From the NCBI RefSeq assembly GCF_014126825.1, contig NZ_CP059900.1:1550001-1614000 (forward strand): a stretch of 64,000 nt of DNA, written 5' to 3'. A model generated the notes under the pieces. The model did no database searches and was not told the DNA's origin. It saw only the letters and a program-made list of their open reading frames with translations. This DNA comes from Tomitella gaofuii (GTDB lineage Bacteria > Actinomycetota > Actinomycetes > Mycobacteriales > Mycobacteriaceae). Positions 46,994 to 56,588 of the stretch are shown in pieces (the stretch's first letter is position 1; each line of letters opens with the position of its first letter). A program made the translations under genes and the position numbers.

Positions 46994-48228
46994 CCGTCGT
47001 GCGAGTGGGAGAACCCCGCCGCGCCGGCCTGCGCGATGCCCGGGCGGCAGCGGCACTCGCGGCTGCGGGCGCCGCGGCGGCCGTGCTGGCGGGCGAGTTG
47101 CGCCACGTGCGCGGCGAGATCGGCGCCCCGGCGCGGCGGGGAGTGCGGTTCCGCAACACCGAGCCGTCGGCGTCGTTCGCGCCGGAGGGGCTGTGGCGGG
47201 GCCTGCAGGAACTGCGCCGGGACGGCGGCCCCCGGACTCCCGCCAGGTCGATTCCGGTGATCGTGCCGGACGTCGGCGCCGTGGCGGGGGAGTGCGCCGC
47301 GACGTGGCTGGGGCACGCGACGGTGCTGCTCGAGATCGAGGGGCGGCGGGTGCTCACGGATCCGGTCATGCGATACCGCTGCTCGCCGTCCCGGTGGCTG
47401 GGCCCGCGGCGCCTGCACCGGCCGCCGGTGACCGCCGCGGGGCTCCCGCCGGTCGACGCGGTGGTGATCTCACACGACCATTACGACCATCTCGAGCGTG
47501 CGACGGTGGTCCGCCTGGCGCGCACGCAGGACTGCACCTTCATCGTGCCGACGGGGGTGGCCGCGCACCTGCGTCAGTGGGGTGTCGACGACGGCCGCAT
47601 CGTGGAACTGGGGTGGGGGGCGTCCGCCGTCGTGGCGGGGCTGACGTTCACCTCGTGCGAGGTGCGGCACTTCTCCGGCCGGGGCCTCCGGCGGGACGGG
47701 ACCCAGTGGGCGGGCTGGAGTGTGACGGGCGCGCGGAGGCGCGTGTTCTTCGGCGGCGACAGCGGCTACACATCGGCATTCCGGTCCGCCGGCGACGCGC
47801 ACGGGCCGTTCGATCTGACGGTGCTGCCCATCGGCGCGTACTCCACCCTGTGGCCGGACATCCACATGACGCCGGAGGAGGCCGTCAACGCGTGCGGCGA
47901 CCTCAACCCCGGAGGGCGCACCACGCTGCTCCCGGTGCACTGGGCGACCTTCGATCTGGCTCCGCACTCCTGGTCCGATCCCATCGATCGGCTGTGCGCG
48001 GCGGTAGGGCGCGTGGCGGGGAACGGCCGAGGAGGCGGGATCGCGGTGGCGGTTCCGCCGCCCGGGCGCAGGGTGGACCTCGCGCCGACGGCCGACGGCA
48101 CAGGGATGTTGGACGGCACAGGGATGTCGGACGGCACCGGAACGGAGGACGGTGCAGGGGCGGGCGACGGCGCCACTCCCGTCGCGGAGGAGCACCGCTG
48201 GTGGAGTGACGACCGCATCACGGATTGA
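46990..48228 (+). CDS. Metallo-beta-lactamase-fold hydrolase (Rv0906-like, UlaG/NAPE-PLD type)
   Basis: 412 residues. A hydrophobic Ala-rich segment near residues 15-35 may anchor it. MBL motifs: ATWLGHATVLLEIEG, VVISHDHYDHLE (HxHxDH), CEVRHFSGRGLRR, FFGGDSGYT and TLLPVHWATFDLA. This pattern belongs to the NAPE-PLD-like outer group. Start GTG 46990 overlaps the crotonase stop. The C-terminal ~50 residues are Gly/Asp/Thr repeats encoded by an 18-bp tandem repeat, then EEHRWWSDDRITD. Confidence 0.8.
   Translation: MTVVRVGEPRRAGLRDARAAAALAAAGAAAAVLAGELRHVRGEIGAPARRGVRFRNTEPSASFAPEGLWRGLQELRRDGGPRTPARSIPVIVPDVGAVAGECAATWLGHATVLLEIEGRRVLTDPVMRYRCSPSRWLGPRRLHRPPVTAAGLPPVDAVVISHDHYDHLERATVVRLARTQDCTFIVPTGVAAHLRQWGVDDGRIVELGWGASAVVAGLTFTSCEVRHFSGRGLRRDGTQWAGWSVTGARRRVFFGGDSGYTSAFRSAGDAHGPFDLTVLPIGAYSTLWPDIHMTPEEAVNACGDLNPGGRTTLLPVHWATFDLAPHSWSDPIDRLCAAVGRVAGNGRGGGIAVAVPPPGRRVDLAPTADGTGMLDGTGMSDGTGTEDGAGAGDGATPVAEEHRWWSDDRITD
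48094..48165 (+). repeat. 18-bp tandem repeat in MBL-fold gene
   Basis: Four 18-bp units starting at 48094, 48112, 48130 and 48148. The first two differ at one base (GACGGCACAGGGATGTTG); the last two are diverged. Encodes DGTGML/DGTGMS/DGTGTE/DGAGAG in the disordered tail. Confidence 0.8.
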
Positions 48229-48247
48229 GGGACGCATCACCGATTGA
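48214..48247 (+). repeat. Short direct repeat across MBL-fold gene stop
   Basis: CGCATCACGGATTGA (48214-48228) and CGCATCACCGATTGA (48233-48247), period 19 bp, 14 of 15 identical. The duplication repeats the last codons and the stop. Confidence 0.7.
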
Positions 48248-48284
48248 CGGCCGCGCGCGGCGGCGGAGTCATTAGGGTGTCGGT

Positions 48285-50837
48285 GTGTCAGTCGACGAGT
48301 CGGATCCCGCAGGTGAGGCCCGGGTGCGCGCGGCGGCCACGGACCAGGGTGCGCCGGTGCCGCGCTCTCCGGAGCCCGTGATGGCGCCGCCGAACGGGCA
48401 GGGGACGGGCCGGCGGGAGCCGGGCCTGTCCGCGTCGGAGGTGGCGCAGCGGATGCGCGACGGGCTCGCCAACGACGTTCCGCAGCGCGGCTCGCGCTCC
48501 ACCACGGACATCATCCGCGCCAACGTCTTCAACCGCATCAACGCGATGCTCGGCGTTCTGCTCGTGATCGTGCTCGCCGCCGGTTCGCCGATCGACGGCA
48601 TGTTCGGCCTGGTGATCATCGCGAACAGCGGCATCGGGATCATCCAGGAACTGCGCGCCAAGCGCACCCTCGACAAACTCACGATCGTCGGCCAGGCGCA
48701 GCCGGTGGTCCGCCGCGGCGGCACCGCGTCAGGGCTGCCGCCCGAGCAGGTCGTCGCCGACGACATCATCGAGCTGGGCGCGGGCGACCAGCTGGTGGTG
48801 GACGGCGAGGTGATCGAGGCCGCGGGGCTCGAGGTGGACGAGTCGCTGCTCACCGGCGAGTCCGATCCTGTGCACAAGCCGGTGGGGTCGCGCGTGCTCT
48901 CCGGCAGCTTCGTCGCCGCGGGCGGCGGCGCCTTCCGCGCCACCGCGGTGGGGACGCAGGCGTACGCGGCCCGCCTGGCCGACGAGGCGAGCCGGTTCAG
49001 CCTGGTCGATTCGGAGCTGCGCACGGGCGTGGACCGCATCCTCAAGTTCGTCACCTACCTGCTCATCCCCGCGGGTGCGTTGACCATCTACAACCAGCTG
49101 GTCAACTCGCAGGAGGGCGTGCGCGATTCACTGATCGGCATGGTGGCGGCACTGGTGCCGATGGTGCCGGAGGGCCTGGTGCTGATGACGTCGATCGCGT
49201 TCGCGGTGGGCGTGGTGCGGCTGGGGCAGCGCAAGTGCCTGGTGCAGGAGTTGCCCGCCATCGAGGGGCTCGCCCGCGTGGACGTGGTGTGCGCGGACAA
49301 GACCGGCACGCTGACGGAGAACGGCATGCGCCTGGCCGAGGTGCGTGTCACCGGCGCCGCACGCGGGGGTGCTGCGCCGGGCGGCGGTGCTGAGAGCGCG
49401 CGGGTGGACGCGGCGCTGGCGGCTCTCGCGGCGGCGGAGGCGCGGCCCAACGCGTCGATCCTTGCGATCCAGGAGGCGAGGCCGGACGACCCGGGCTGGC
49501 GTGCCACGGCCGTCGCGCCGTTCTCATCGGCGAAGAAGTGGAGCGGGATCTCCTTCGGCGACGAGGGCGATTGGCTGCTGGGAGCACCGGACGTGCTCCT
49601 GGATCCGGCGTCGGACGTGGCGCGCGAGGCCGAGGAGATCGGGTCGCACGGGCTGCGTGTGTTGTTGCTCGCCGAGGCCGGCCGCCCCGTCGACGACCCG
49701 GACGTCGCCGCCACCGCGCGACCGGCCGCCCTGGTGGTGCTGGAGCAGAAGGTGCGGCCCGACGCCCGCGCCACGCTGGACTATTTCGACGCCCAGGGCG
49801 TGGCGGTCAAGGTGATCTCGGGAGACAACGCCGTGTCGGTGGGCGCCGTCGCCGACTCGCTCGGCATCACGGCAGGCGGCGCCGCGATGGACGCACGCAC
49901 GCTGCCGGACGACGTGGACGGGCTGGCCGACGTCCTCGGTGGGACGACGACCTTCGGGCGCGTGCGGCCCGACCAGAAGAGGGCGATGGTCGCCGCTCTG
50001 CAATCACGCGGGCACACGGTGGCGATGACGGGCGACGGCGTCAACGACGTGCTGGCGCTCAAGGACGCCGACATCGGGGTGGCGATGGGCTCGGGCAGCC
50101 CCGCCACCCGGTCCGTCGCCCAGATCGTGTTGCTCGACGACAAGTTCGCCACCCTGCCGTACGTGGTGGGCGAGGGGCGCCGGGTGATCGGCAACATCGA
50201 ACGGGTCGCCAACCTGTTCCTCACCAAGACGGTGTATTCCGCGCTGCTGGCGTTCCTGGTGGGTTTCGCCGGGGTCATCGCGGCCATCGCGGACGCCGAT
50301 CCGGTCCCCTTCCCGTTCCTGCCCAGGCACGTGACCATCGCGGCGTGGTTCACCATCGGCGTGCCGGCGTTCATCCTGTCGCTGGCGCCCAACAACGAGC
50401 GCGCGCGTACGGGCTTCGTCTCCCGCGTCCTGCGACTGGCGGTGCCGGCGGGCGTCATCATCGGCATCGTCACGTTCGTCTGCTACATGATCGTCTACCA
50501 GGGGGCGGACCTGCCCGAGCCCGTGCGGGAGCAGGTGTCGACCAGTGTCCTGATCACCCTGATCGTCGCGAGCCTGTGGGTGCTGGTGGTGGTCGCACGG
50601 CCGTACCAGTGGTGGAAGATCGTCCTGCTCGTGGTCTCGGGCCTGGCTTACGTGGTGCTGTTTTCGATCCCGTTCGTGCGCACCTTCTTCGAGATCGACC
50701 CGTCCCACTGGCAGTGGACGGTCACCGGGCTCGCCTGCGGTGTGGTGGGGGCGGCGTTGATCGAAGCGGTCTTCTGGATCGGCAGGGCGCGCACGGGGGA
50801 CAGTCGGCCGCTGTGGGGGCGCACGGGCGGGGCGTGA
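48285..50837 (+). CDS. ctpE: Cation-transporting P-type ATPase (CtpE-like)
   Basis: 850 residues. Actuator motif LLTGESDPV, phosphorylation site [12 protein letters not shown], hinge [20 protein letters not shown], ten-helix layout with [17 protein letters not shown] in M4. CtpE of M. tuberculosis (Rv0908), in the same gene neighbourhood, takes up calcium; the same substrate is likely here. ~60 hydrophilic residues precede the first domain. TAGGGT (48273-48278) ends 6 nt before GTG 48285, so the start is probably leaderless. Confidence 0.88.
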   Translation: MSVDESDPAGEARVRAAATDQGAPVPRSPEPVMAPPNGQGTGRREPGLSASEVAQRMRDGLANDVPQRGSRSTTDIIRANVFNRINAMLGVLLVIVLAAGSPIDGMFGLVIIANSGIGIIQELRAKRTLDKLTIVGQAQPVVRRGGTASGLPPEQVVADDIIELGAGDQLVVDGEVIEAAGLEVDESLLTGESDPVHKPVGSRVLSGSFVAAGGGAFRATAVGTQAYAARLADEASRFSLVDSELRTGVDRILKFVTYLLIPAGALTIYNQLVNSQEGVRDSLIGMVAALVPMVPEGLVLMTSIAFAVGVVRLGQRKCLVQELPAIEGLARVDVVCADKTGTLTENGMRLAEVRVTGAARGGAAPGGGAESARVDAALAALAAAEARPNASILAIQEARPDDPGWRATAVAPFSSAKKWSGISFGDEGDWLLGAPDVLLDPASDVAREAEEIGSHGLRVLLLAEAGRPVDDPDVAATARPAALVVLEQKVRPDARATLDYFDAQGVAVKVISGDNAVSVGAVADSLGITAGGAAMDARTLPDDVDGLADVLGGTTTFGRVRPDQKRAMVAALQSRGHTVAMTGDGVNDVLALKDADIGVAMGSGSPATRSVAQIVLLDDKFATLPYVVGEGRRVIGNIERVANLFLTKTVYSALLAFLVGFAGVIAAIADADPVPFPFLPRHVTIAAWFTIGVPAFILSLAPNNERARTGFVSRVLRLAVPAGVIIGIVTFVCYMIVYQGADLPEPVREQVSTSVLITLIVASLWVLVVVARPYQWWKIVLLVVSGLAYVVLFSIPFVRTFFEIDPSHWQWTVTGLACGVVGAALIEAVFWIGRARTGDSRPLWGRTGGA

Positions 50838-50959
50838 CGCCCGCCGTGGTGCGGAAGACGATCGCGAGGGCGCCGGCCCTGCAATCACGGCCCGAACGTG
50901 GAACGGTGGAGTGGGATATGCCGGAGAGCCCGGCATGCGGACGACTGGAGGTGGGCCTG

Positions 50960-51145
50960 ATGGGCTTCGCTGACTCGCTCAAGGGCCTTGTGGGCAAGGC
51001 GAAGGGCTACGCGCAGCAGAACCCTGACAAGATCGACCAGGCGGTGGAGAAGATCGGCGACACCGTCGACGAGAAGACCGGCGGCAAGTACGCGGACAAG
51101 GTCGACAAGGCGCAGGACACGATCAAGGGCAAGCTCTCGGAGTAG
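50960..51145 (+). CDS. Small CsbD/Rv0909-like protein
   Basis: 61 residues, highly charged and helical (SLKGLVGKAKGYAQQNPDKI, VEKIGDTVDEKTGGKYADKV). GGAGGTG lies 8 nt before ATG 50960. Rv0909 of M. tuberculosis is similar, follows ctpE in the same way and has been proposed as the antitoxin of the next gene; nothing in the sequence proves that role. Confidence 0.78.
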   Translation: MGFADSLKGLVGKAKGYAQQNPDKIDQAVEKIGDTVDEKTGGKYADKVDKAQDTIKGKLSE

Positions 51146-51240
51146 TCTTCGTCCGGAGCGGAGGCGCCGGTGGCGGCCGGTCGCAGGGGTGATCCCTGCG
51201 CGGCCGGCCGTCGTGTGCCCAGATCAGGACGGGAGAATCG

Positions 51241-51672
51241 ATGACCACGCTGAAGGTGACCGAGACGTTCGCGCTGTCCCCGCAGGAGGCATGGGACCGG
51301 GCGTCGGATCTGCATCGATTCGAGCAATGGCTGACGATCCACGACGGCTGGCGCAGCGAGCTTCCCGACACCGTCGAGCAGGGCCTGGAGCTGACGTCGG
51401 TGATCTCGGTGCGCGGCATGCGCAATCGCGTCGACTGGACGCTGGAGGAATACCGCCCCATCGAGCGGATCGGGCTGCGCGGAGCGGGGAAGAGCGGCAC
51501 GAAGGTGGCGATGACGCTGACGATCGCGCCGGCGGGCGACGGCTCGGCGATCACCATGGACGTCGAATTCTCCAATCCGATGGCGCGGGGCCCCATCGGC
51601 TCCGCGATCGGGCGGTCGCTCAAGGGCGACATCACGCGTTCGATGGCGAAACTCGCGGCTCTGCCGGACTGA
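51241..51672 (+). CDS. SRPBCC-fold protein (Rv0910-like)
   Basis: 143 residues with START/polyketide-cyclase-like pattern: VTETFALSPQEAWDRASDLH, RNRVDWTLEEYRPIERIGLR, MTLTIAPAGDGSAITMDVEF, ending in a long helix. Same position and length as Rv0910, the proposed toxin partner of Rv0909. A lipid- or ligand-binding pocket is expected from the fold; toxicity is unproven here. Confidence 0.8.
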   Translation: MTTLKVTETFALSPQEAWDRASDLHRFEQWLTIHDGWRSELPDTVEQGLELTSVISVRGMRNRVDWTLEEYRPIERIGLRGAGKSGTKVAMTLTIAPAGDGSAITMDVEFSNPMARGPIGSAIGRSLKGDITRSMAKLAALPD

Positions 51673-51715
51673 CCTGCTCCGCCGGGCGGGCGCCTGCGCC
51701 GGGGACCGCGGCGGA

Positions 51716-52189
51716 TCAGCGTCCGGCGAGCCGCCCCGCTATGCGGGTGGTGGACCGTTTGGGGACGTGCGGCACCTCCCACACCTCGGCTCCCAACGAG
51801 TCGGCCGCCAGGCGCTTGGGCTCGGCGTGCGGATCGCCCACGGTGAACACCAGCGCGCGAGGCGCCAACGGTTCGAGCACTCGGCAGTAATCGCGCCATC
51901 CGGCGACGTTCGGGTCTCCGGAGATGATGAAGGCGCCGTCGACGCAGCGCAGCGCAGCGAGCATCGCGGCGCGGTCCGCGGCGGTATTGATGGGGCGCGT
52001 CATGCCCTTCCAGGCGCGGATGCGTTCATCGTCCTCGACGCCGACGACCAGGAGGTGGCCACGTCGATGGGCCTCGCCCAGCAGCCGCAGGTGCCCCACG
52101 TGCAGGATGTCGAATGCGCCGGTGGCCACCACCGGGCGCGACGGCGGCTCGGGGGTGGTCCAGGCGGTGGTGAGGTGCTGTCGGGTCAC
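51716..52189 (-). CDS. Cytidylyltransferase-like nucleotidyltransferase
   Basis: 157 residues from GTG 52189. HxGH nucleotide-binding motif in ATGAFDILHVGHLRLLGEA, then VGVEDDERIRAWKG and the second motif PKRSTTRI (KxSTT type). Similar to RfaE2/TagD-like enzymes that make CDP- or ADP-activated intermediates; the substrate is unknown. The start is unsure: GGAGG overlaps GTG 52189 itself, and the frame is open to 52240 with GTG 52207 as another option. Confidence 0.75.
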   Translation of the reverse strand: MTRQHLTTAWTTPEPPSRPVVATGAFDILHVGHLRLLGEAHRRGHLLVVGVEDDERIRAWKGMTRPINTAADRAAMLAALRCVDGAFIISGDPNVAGWRDYCRVLEPLAPRALVFTVGDPHAEPKRLAADSLGAEVWEVPHVPKRSTTRIAGRLAGR

Positions 52190-52281
52190 CTCCGCATTGT
52201 CCACCAGCGGGCACGCGCGCACCGGGGAAGGCGCGCGCAACGGCGTTCCCGGCAGCGCCGCCGTGCGTTAATGTCGGGGGC

Positions 52282-53136
52282 ATGGCCGTGACCAAGGTGG
52301 ACCGGGACGCCGTGCAGGCCGCACTGTTCGAGCAGTGGTCGGTGCTGGAACAGCTGCTGCGCACGCTGGACGCCGAGCAGTGGCAGGCCGCCACCGCATT
52401 GCCGGGATGGACGGTGCACGACATCGCCGCGCACATCATCGGCACCGAGTCGATGCTCGACGGCCGGGAGACGCCGCCCGCGCCGGTCGGCGCCGCCCCG
52501 GCGGCGCACGTGCGCAATCCCATCGGCGAGGTCAACGAACGCTGGGTGCGGTCCCTGCGGGACGTGCGGCCGGCGGATCTGATGGACAGGTGGACGGCGC
52601 TGCTGGCCCGGCGCCGGCACGCGCTCGAGCAGATGCCGCAGGCGAGCTTCGACGCCGCGACCACCACGCCTGTGGGTCCGGAATCGTACGGGCGGTTCAT
52701 GCGTATCCGGTTGTTCGACTGCTGGATGCACGAGCTCGACATCCGTGACGCCGTCGCGCGTCCGGGGGAGGAGGGCGGCGCCCGCGCCGAGCTCGCGTTC
52801 ACCGAGATCGCCGGCGCGGTCCCGTTCCTCGTAGGCAAGAAGGCGGGCGCGCCGGACGGCGCCCGGGTCCGCCTGCGTCTCGACGGCCCGATTCTGCGGA
52901 CGTTCGACGTCCATGTGACCGACGGGCGCGCGGCGATGGCGCCGATCGACGGGGAGCCGGACGTCACCGTCACCATGCCGTCCGGGGTGATCGCCCGGCT
53001 GGCCGGGGGCCGGATGACGATGGATGAGGTTGTGCATCAGATCGCGGTCGAGGTGGGGCGGCCCGGTGCGATGAGCGCCGAGGACGCGGTGGCGCTGGGG
53101 TGGCGGATCCCGGCGTCGCTGGCGTTCACGATCTGA
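52282..53136 (+). CDS. Maleylpyruvate isomerase-family, mycothiol-dependent-type (DinB fold)
   Basis: 284 residues. Four-helix DinB/MDMPI N-terminal domain with metal-site His residues (LPGWTVHDIAAHIIGTESML; FDCWMHELDIRDAV) and a C-terminal SCP2-like domain (VTMPSGVIARLAGGR). Enzymes of this family use mycothiol, the thiol of actinobacteria; the substrate is unknown. TAATGT ends 7 nt before ATG 52282, consistent with a leaderless start. Confidence 0.82.
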   Translation: MAVTKVDRDAVQAALFEQWSVLEQLLRTLDAEQWQAATALPGWTVHDIAAHIIGTESMLDGRETPPAPVGAAPAAHVRNPIGEVNERWVRSLRDVRPADLMDRWTALLARRRHALEQMPQASFDAATTTPVGPESYGRFMRIRLFDCWMHELDIRDAVARPGEEGGARAELAFTEIAGAVPFLVGKKAGAPDGARVRLRLDGPILRTFDVHVTDGRAAMAPIDGEPDVTVTMPSGVIARLAGGRMTMDEVVHQIAVEVGRPGAMSAEDAVALGWRIPASLAFTI

Positions 53137-53223
53137 GTATCCGCCCGCGCCGGGCGGATCCGCACCCGTTCGTGCGGGTTCCTCGGCACTGAAGGAGCAC
53201 GAGCGCTTTCGTATAGTGATTCC

Positions 53224-54732
53224 ATGGCTTTGATCACGGAGGTCGAGACCGCCGAGGGGCGGGTGCGCGGCCGCCGCTACCGGGAATTCCTCAGCTGGCG
53301 CGGGATTCCGTTCGCCCTGCCGCCCATGGGCAGGCTGCGGTTTCGCTCGCCTCAGCCGATGACGCCCTGGTCGGGGGTGCGTGACGCGCTGAGCTGGGGT
53401 TTCGCGCCTCCGCAGATGAAGTTCGCCACCATGATGGGGCTAGGCAAGTACCAGCCGATGAGCGAGGACTGCCTCACGCTCAACGTGCTTGCGCCGGCGG
53501 CCCCCAGCGCGCGGCCGCGCCCGGTCATGGTCTACATCCATGGCGGCGGATACGTCATCGGCACCAGCGCGACGATGGTCTACGGCGGCCAGGGTCTGGT
53601 GGAGCACGGCGACATCGTCTACGTTTCGCTCAATTACCGGTTGGGTCCGCTGGGCTACCTGGACTTCTCGGAGTTCTCGACGCCGTCGCGCCCCATCGAA
53701 TCCAATCTGGGCCTGCGGGACCAGATCGCCGCGCTCGAGTGGGTGCACCGCAACATCGCGGCCTTCGGTGGCGACCCGGACAACGTGACGGTGTTCGGCG
53801 AGTCGGCCGGCGGCAACGCCGTGGTGTCGCTCATGTCGTCGCCGCATGCGGAGGGCCTGTTCAGCAGGTCTATCGCGCAGAGCGCGAATGCTGCCGTCTG
53901 CTATGGGCCGGAACGGTCGCAGCGGTGGTCGCGGATCTTCCTCGACGAGCTCGGTGCTGAGGACGGCCGCGAGGTGCAGGCGCTCGAGTCCGCGGGCGTC
54001 CGGCACCTGGGCAAGGCGGGGCTGTCCTTCATGCGGCGCGCACTGGAAGACGAGCCCGGGACGCTCGGCTACGCACCGGTCGTCGACGGGGATGTTCTGC
54101 CGATGGCGCCTCTCGACGCGTTCGCCGAGGGCAAGACGCAAAGGTTGCCCATGATCATCGGCACCAACCGCCGCGAGGCTGCGCTGTTCCGCAAGTTCGG
54201 CGACGAGGGCATGCCGCTCACCACCGACCGTGTTGATCTGCTGTTCGAGAACACCCAACCGGAGTTGCGCAAGCGTGTGCTCTCTGCCTACCCGTCGTAT
54301 CCCTCGGACAACGCGCTGACCGCACTGTGCGGCGACGCCATGTTCTGGAAGCCGTCGCTGGACTGCGCGGACGGGCACACGCAGACGGCGCCCACGTACC
54401 GGTACCGCTACGACTATGCGCCGCGGCTGATGGACACGCTCGGCCTGGGGGCGACGCACGCGACTGAGCTGGTGCCGGTGTTCGGGCTGGGGGAGACGAC
54501 CTTCGGCAAGTCCATGACCACGCTCGGCGGCGCGCGTGACCTGCGCGGCGTGAGCCGGAGGATGCAGGGGCACTGGCTGCGCTTCGCACGTGAGGGGGCG
54601 CCCATGGACACCTGGCCGCGCTACGACACCCACGAGCGCCGCACCATGATCTTCGACCGCCGCGACCGCGTGGTCTCCGATCCGCGCCGCGAACGCCGAG
54701 AGGCCTGGGAGGGCTTCCGCGGGTATCGGTGA
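53224..54732 (+). CDS. Carboxylesterase type B
   Basis: 502 residues of the alpha/beta-hydrolase cholinesterase-like family: oxyanion hole MVYIHGGGYVIG, YRLGPLGYLDF, nucleophile elbow FGESAGGNAVVSLM with catalytic Ser, later GTNRREAALF and THATELVPVFG, which holds the likely catalytic His. No signal peptide. TATAGT (53212-53217) ends 6 nt before ATG 53224; leaderless start. Confidence 0.87.
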   Translation: MALITEVETAEGRVRGRRYREFLSWRGIPFALPPMGRLRFRSPQPMTPWSGVRDALSWGFAPPQMKFATMMGLGKYQPMSEDCLTLNVLAPAAPSARPRPVMVYIHGGGYVIGTSATMVYGGQGLVEHGDIVYVSLNYRLGPLGYLDFSEFSTPSRPIESNLGLRDQIAALEWVHRNIAAFGGDPDNVTVFGESAGGNAVVSLMSSPHAEGLFSRSIAQSANAAVCYGPERSQRWSRIFLDELGAEDGREVQALESAGVRHLGKAGLSFMRRALEDEPGTLGYAPVVDGDVLPMAPLDAFAEGKTQRLPMIIGTNRREAALFRKFGDEGMPLTTDRVDLLFENTQPELRKRVLSAYPSYPSDNALTALCGDAMFWKPSLDCADGHTQTAPTYRYRYDYAPRLMDTLGLGATHATELVPVFGLGETTFGKSMTTLGGARDLRGVSRRMQGHWLRFAREGAPMDTWPRYDTHERRTMIFDRRDRVVSDPRRERREAWEGFRGYR

Positions 54733-54855
54733 CCCGCGCCGCAGTCGCGCGTGGGCGGAGCGGGCGGGTGGCAGAATGGGCACTGGACGCATCCGATGCG
54801 GGCGTGCCGCGTCGGGCCTTGTGCGACGGACGTTGCGCGACGGACGGGAGCGGCA

Positions 54856-55788
54856 GTGGTGGAGCGGGACTCCGGCCAGGCGGAGGATGTGGCAGAGGGC
54901 GCGGTGTGCGTGGGCGTCGACGGGTCCGAGGGCTCGGCGCGCGCGGTGCGATGGGCCGCGCGGTACGCGGTGGCGGGGGTCTTTCCGCTGCGCCTGCTCT
55001 ACGTGGTGACGGTGCCCTCGGTGTTCTACACCGAGCCGATGGCGGCGCGGTTCGTCGAGGAGGAGCGCACGCGCATTGCCGAGAAGGTGCTGCGTGATGC
55101 GGCCGACGCCGCGCGGGCGGCAGTGGACGGCGCGGATCTGACGATCGACGCCGGCTACGAGGTGGGGTCGCCGTCCGAGGCGCTCATCGATCGCACCGCC
55201 GACGCGCGCCTGCTCGTGATGGGCACACGGGGCCACGGCGAGTTGACCGGGCTTTTCGTCGGGTCGGTGACGCGGGCGATCGTCGGGCACGCGCACTGCC
55301 CGGTGGCGGTGATCCCCGGGCTGCCGGGCGGCGTCCCCGATCCGGCGGACAGGACCGAAGCGCCGGTCGTCGTCGGCGTGGACGGCTCGGAGGCCGGGCT
55401 CGCCGCGCTCGATTGGGCGTACGCGGAGGCGGACTCGCGGGGCGCGGAACTCGTGGCCGTGCACGTGTGGAGCGACGCCGGCGTGCAGCCGCGGCTGCTC
55501 GGCTCGCGCGCGGGCGACCCGTATTGGCGGCGGGTCCAGCGCTCCGAGGAGGAGCAGCTCCGCGGCCTGGTCGACGAGCGGGCCGCGCAGCATCCGGGGA
55601 CATGGGTACGGCAGGTGGTCGAACGCGAGAACCCGGCGAAGATCCTCACCGAGTGGTCGGCGGACGCGCAGCTGGTCGTCACCGGCAGCAGGGGCCGCGG
55701 CGGGTTCGCGGGTCTGGTGCTCGGCTCCACCAGCCACGCTCTCCTGCACCGGACCAAGTGTCCGCTGGTCGTAGTACGGCCACGTTGA
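54856..55788 (+). CDS. Universal stress protein with two UspA domains
   Basis: 310 residues, tandem UspA domains (about 15-155 and 165-305). Each has the start VGVDGSEGS/VGVDGSEAG and an ATP-binding end (GTRGHGELTGLFVGSVTRAI; GSRGRGGFAGLVLGSTSHAL). GTG 54856 follows GGGAG. M. tuberculosis has several such proteins tied to hypoxia or persistence; no DosR-type box is seen here. Confidence 0.88.
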   Translation: MVERDSGQAEDVAEGAVCVGVDGSEGSARAVRWAARYAVAGVFPLRLLYVVTVPSVFYTEPMAARFVEEERTRIAEKVLRDAADAARAAVDGADLTIDAGYEVGSPSEALIDRTADARLLVMGTRGHGELTGLFVGSVTRAIVGHAHCPVAVIPGLPGGVPDPADRTEAPVVVGVDGSEAGLAALDWAYAEADSRGAELVAVHVWSDAGVQPRLLGSRAGDPYWRRVQRSEEEQLRGLVDERAAQHPGTWVRQVVERENPAKILTEWSADAQLVVTGSRGRGGFAGLVLGSTSHALLHRTKCPLVVVRPR

Positions 55789-55834
55789 CAGTGCGGTCCG
55801 GGCGGGCGCCGGGCCGCCGGGATTCAGTGGCCGG

Positions 55835-56515
55835 TCATCGCACGCCGCGCGGGCGGAACTGCACGCTGATCCGGGAGCCGCGCACGCGGGCCGACTTGGG
55901 TATGCAATGTTCCCAGGTGCGCTGGCAGCTGCCGCCCATGACGATGAGGTCGCCGTGCCCCAGCGGGAACCGCAGCGATGCCGAGCGGCCCGCGCCGTCG
56001 GCCCGCCGCCGCGGGCGGAGCAGGAGCGTCCGCGCTGTGCCCAGCGACAGGATAGCGACCATGGTGTCCTCGGTGCGGCCGCGGCCGATGTCGTCCCCGT
56101 GCCAGGCGACGCTGTCGGCCCCGTCGCGGTATCGGCACATCCCGACGGTGCGGAACGGCTCGCCGAGCTCCGCGCCGAAGTGGTCCGACAACAGTGACAG
56201 CCCCTGTGCGATGAGCGGGTGGGGGAGCGGCTCCCCCTCGCCGTAGAAACGGACCAGCCGCGGCACGTCCACCACGCGGTCGTACATCGTCCGTCGCTCC
56301 GCGCGCCAGTCCACCGTCTGCACTAGCCGGCCCGGGAGGGCCTGCGCGCCGCGCAGCCAGTTCGGGTGCAACTCCACCCACGCGCCGTCGGAGAGCGGTG
56401 TGCGCGTCCCGGCCCCGACGGAGTCGCCCGCGGCGGGGGCGGCCGGCGGCAGGGGGCGGAAGCAGGGGCGCTCCACTGCCGAGTCGAACAGTGTCGGTTG
56501 GAAGGCCGCCGTCAT
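55835..56515 (-). CDS. alkB: AlkB-family 2-oxoglutarate/Fe(II) dioxygenase
   Basis: 226 residues. Iron ligands in WHGDDIG (HxD) and RTWEHCIPK (His), 2-oxoglutarate Arg in RISVQFRPRG, plus the substrate-lid sequence RFYGEGEPLPHPL and YRDGADSVAWHGD. Repairs alkylated bases by oxidative demethylation. TATGCT (56522-56527, minus strand) ends 6 nt before ATG 56515, favouring that leaderless start over ATG 56530. No SOS box found. Confidence 0.88.
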   Translation of the reverse strand: MTAAFQPTLFDSAVERPCFRPLPPAAPAAGDSVGAGTRTPLSDGAWVELHPNWLRGAQALPGRLVQTVDWRAERRTMYDRVVDVPRLVRFYGEGEPLPHPLIAQGLSLLSDHFGAELGEPFRTVGMCRYRDGADSVAWHGDDIGRGRTEDTMVAILSLGTARTLLLRPRRRADGAGRSASLRFPLGHGDLIVMGGSCQRTWEHCIPKSARVRGSRISVQFRPRGVR

Positions 56516-56588
56516 GATGCGAGCATACATTCGAATCGAACACCTGCGCTAGAACCGTGCCGGGCGGGTGTCGGCGGCGGCCGGACGC

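Noticed and set aside
56522-56545. SOS box upstream of alkB (TTCGAATCGAAC)
   Set aside because: Lacks the GAAC-N4-GTTC symmetry needed for LexA; the half-sites are direct and overlapping.
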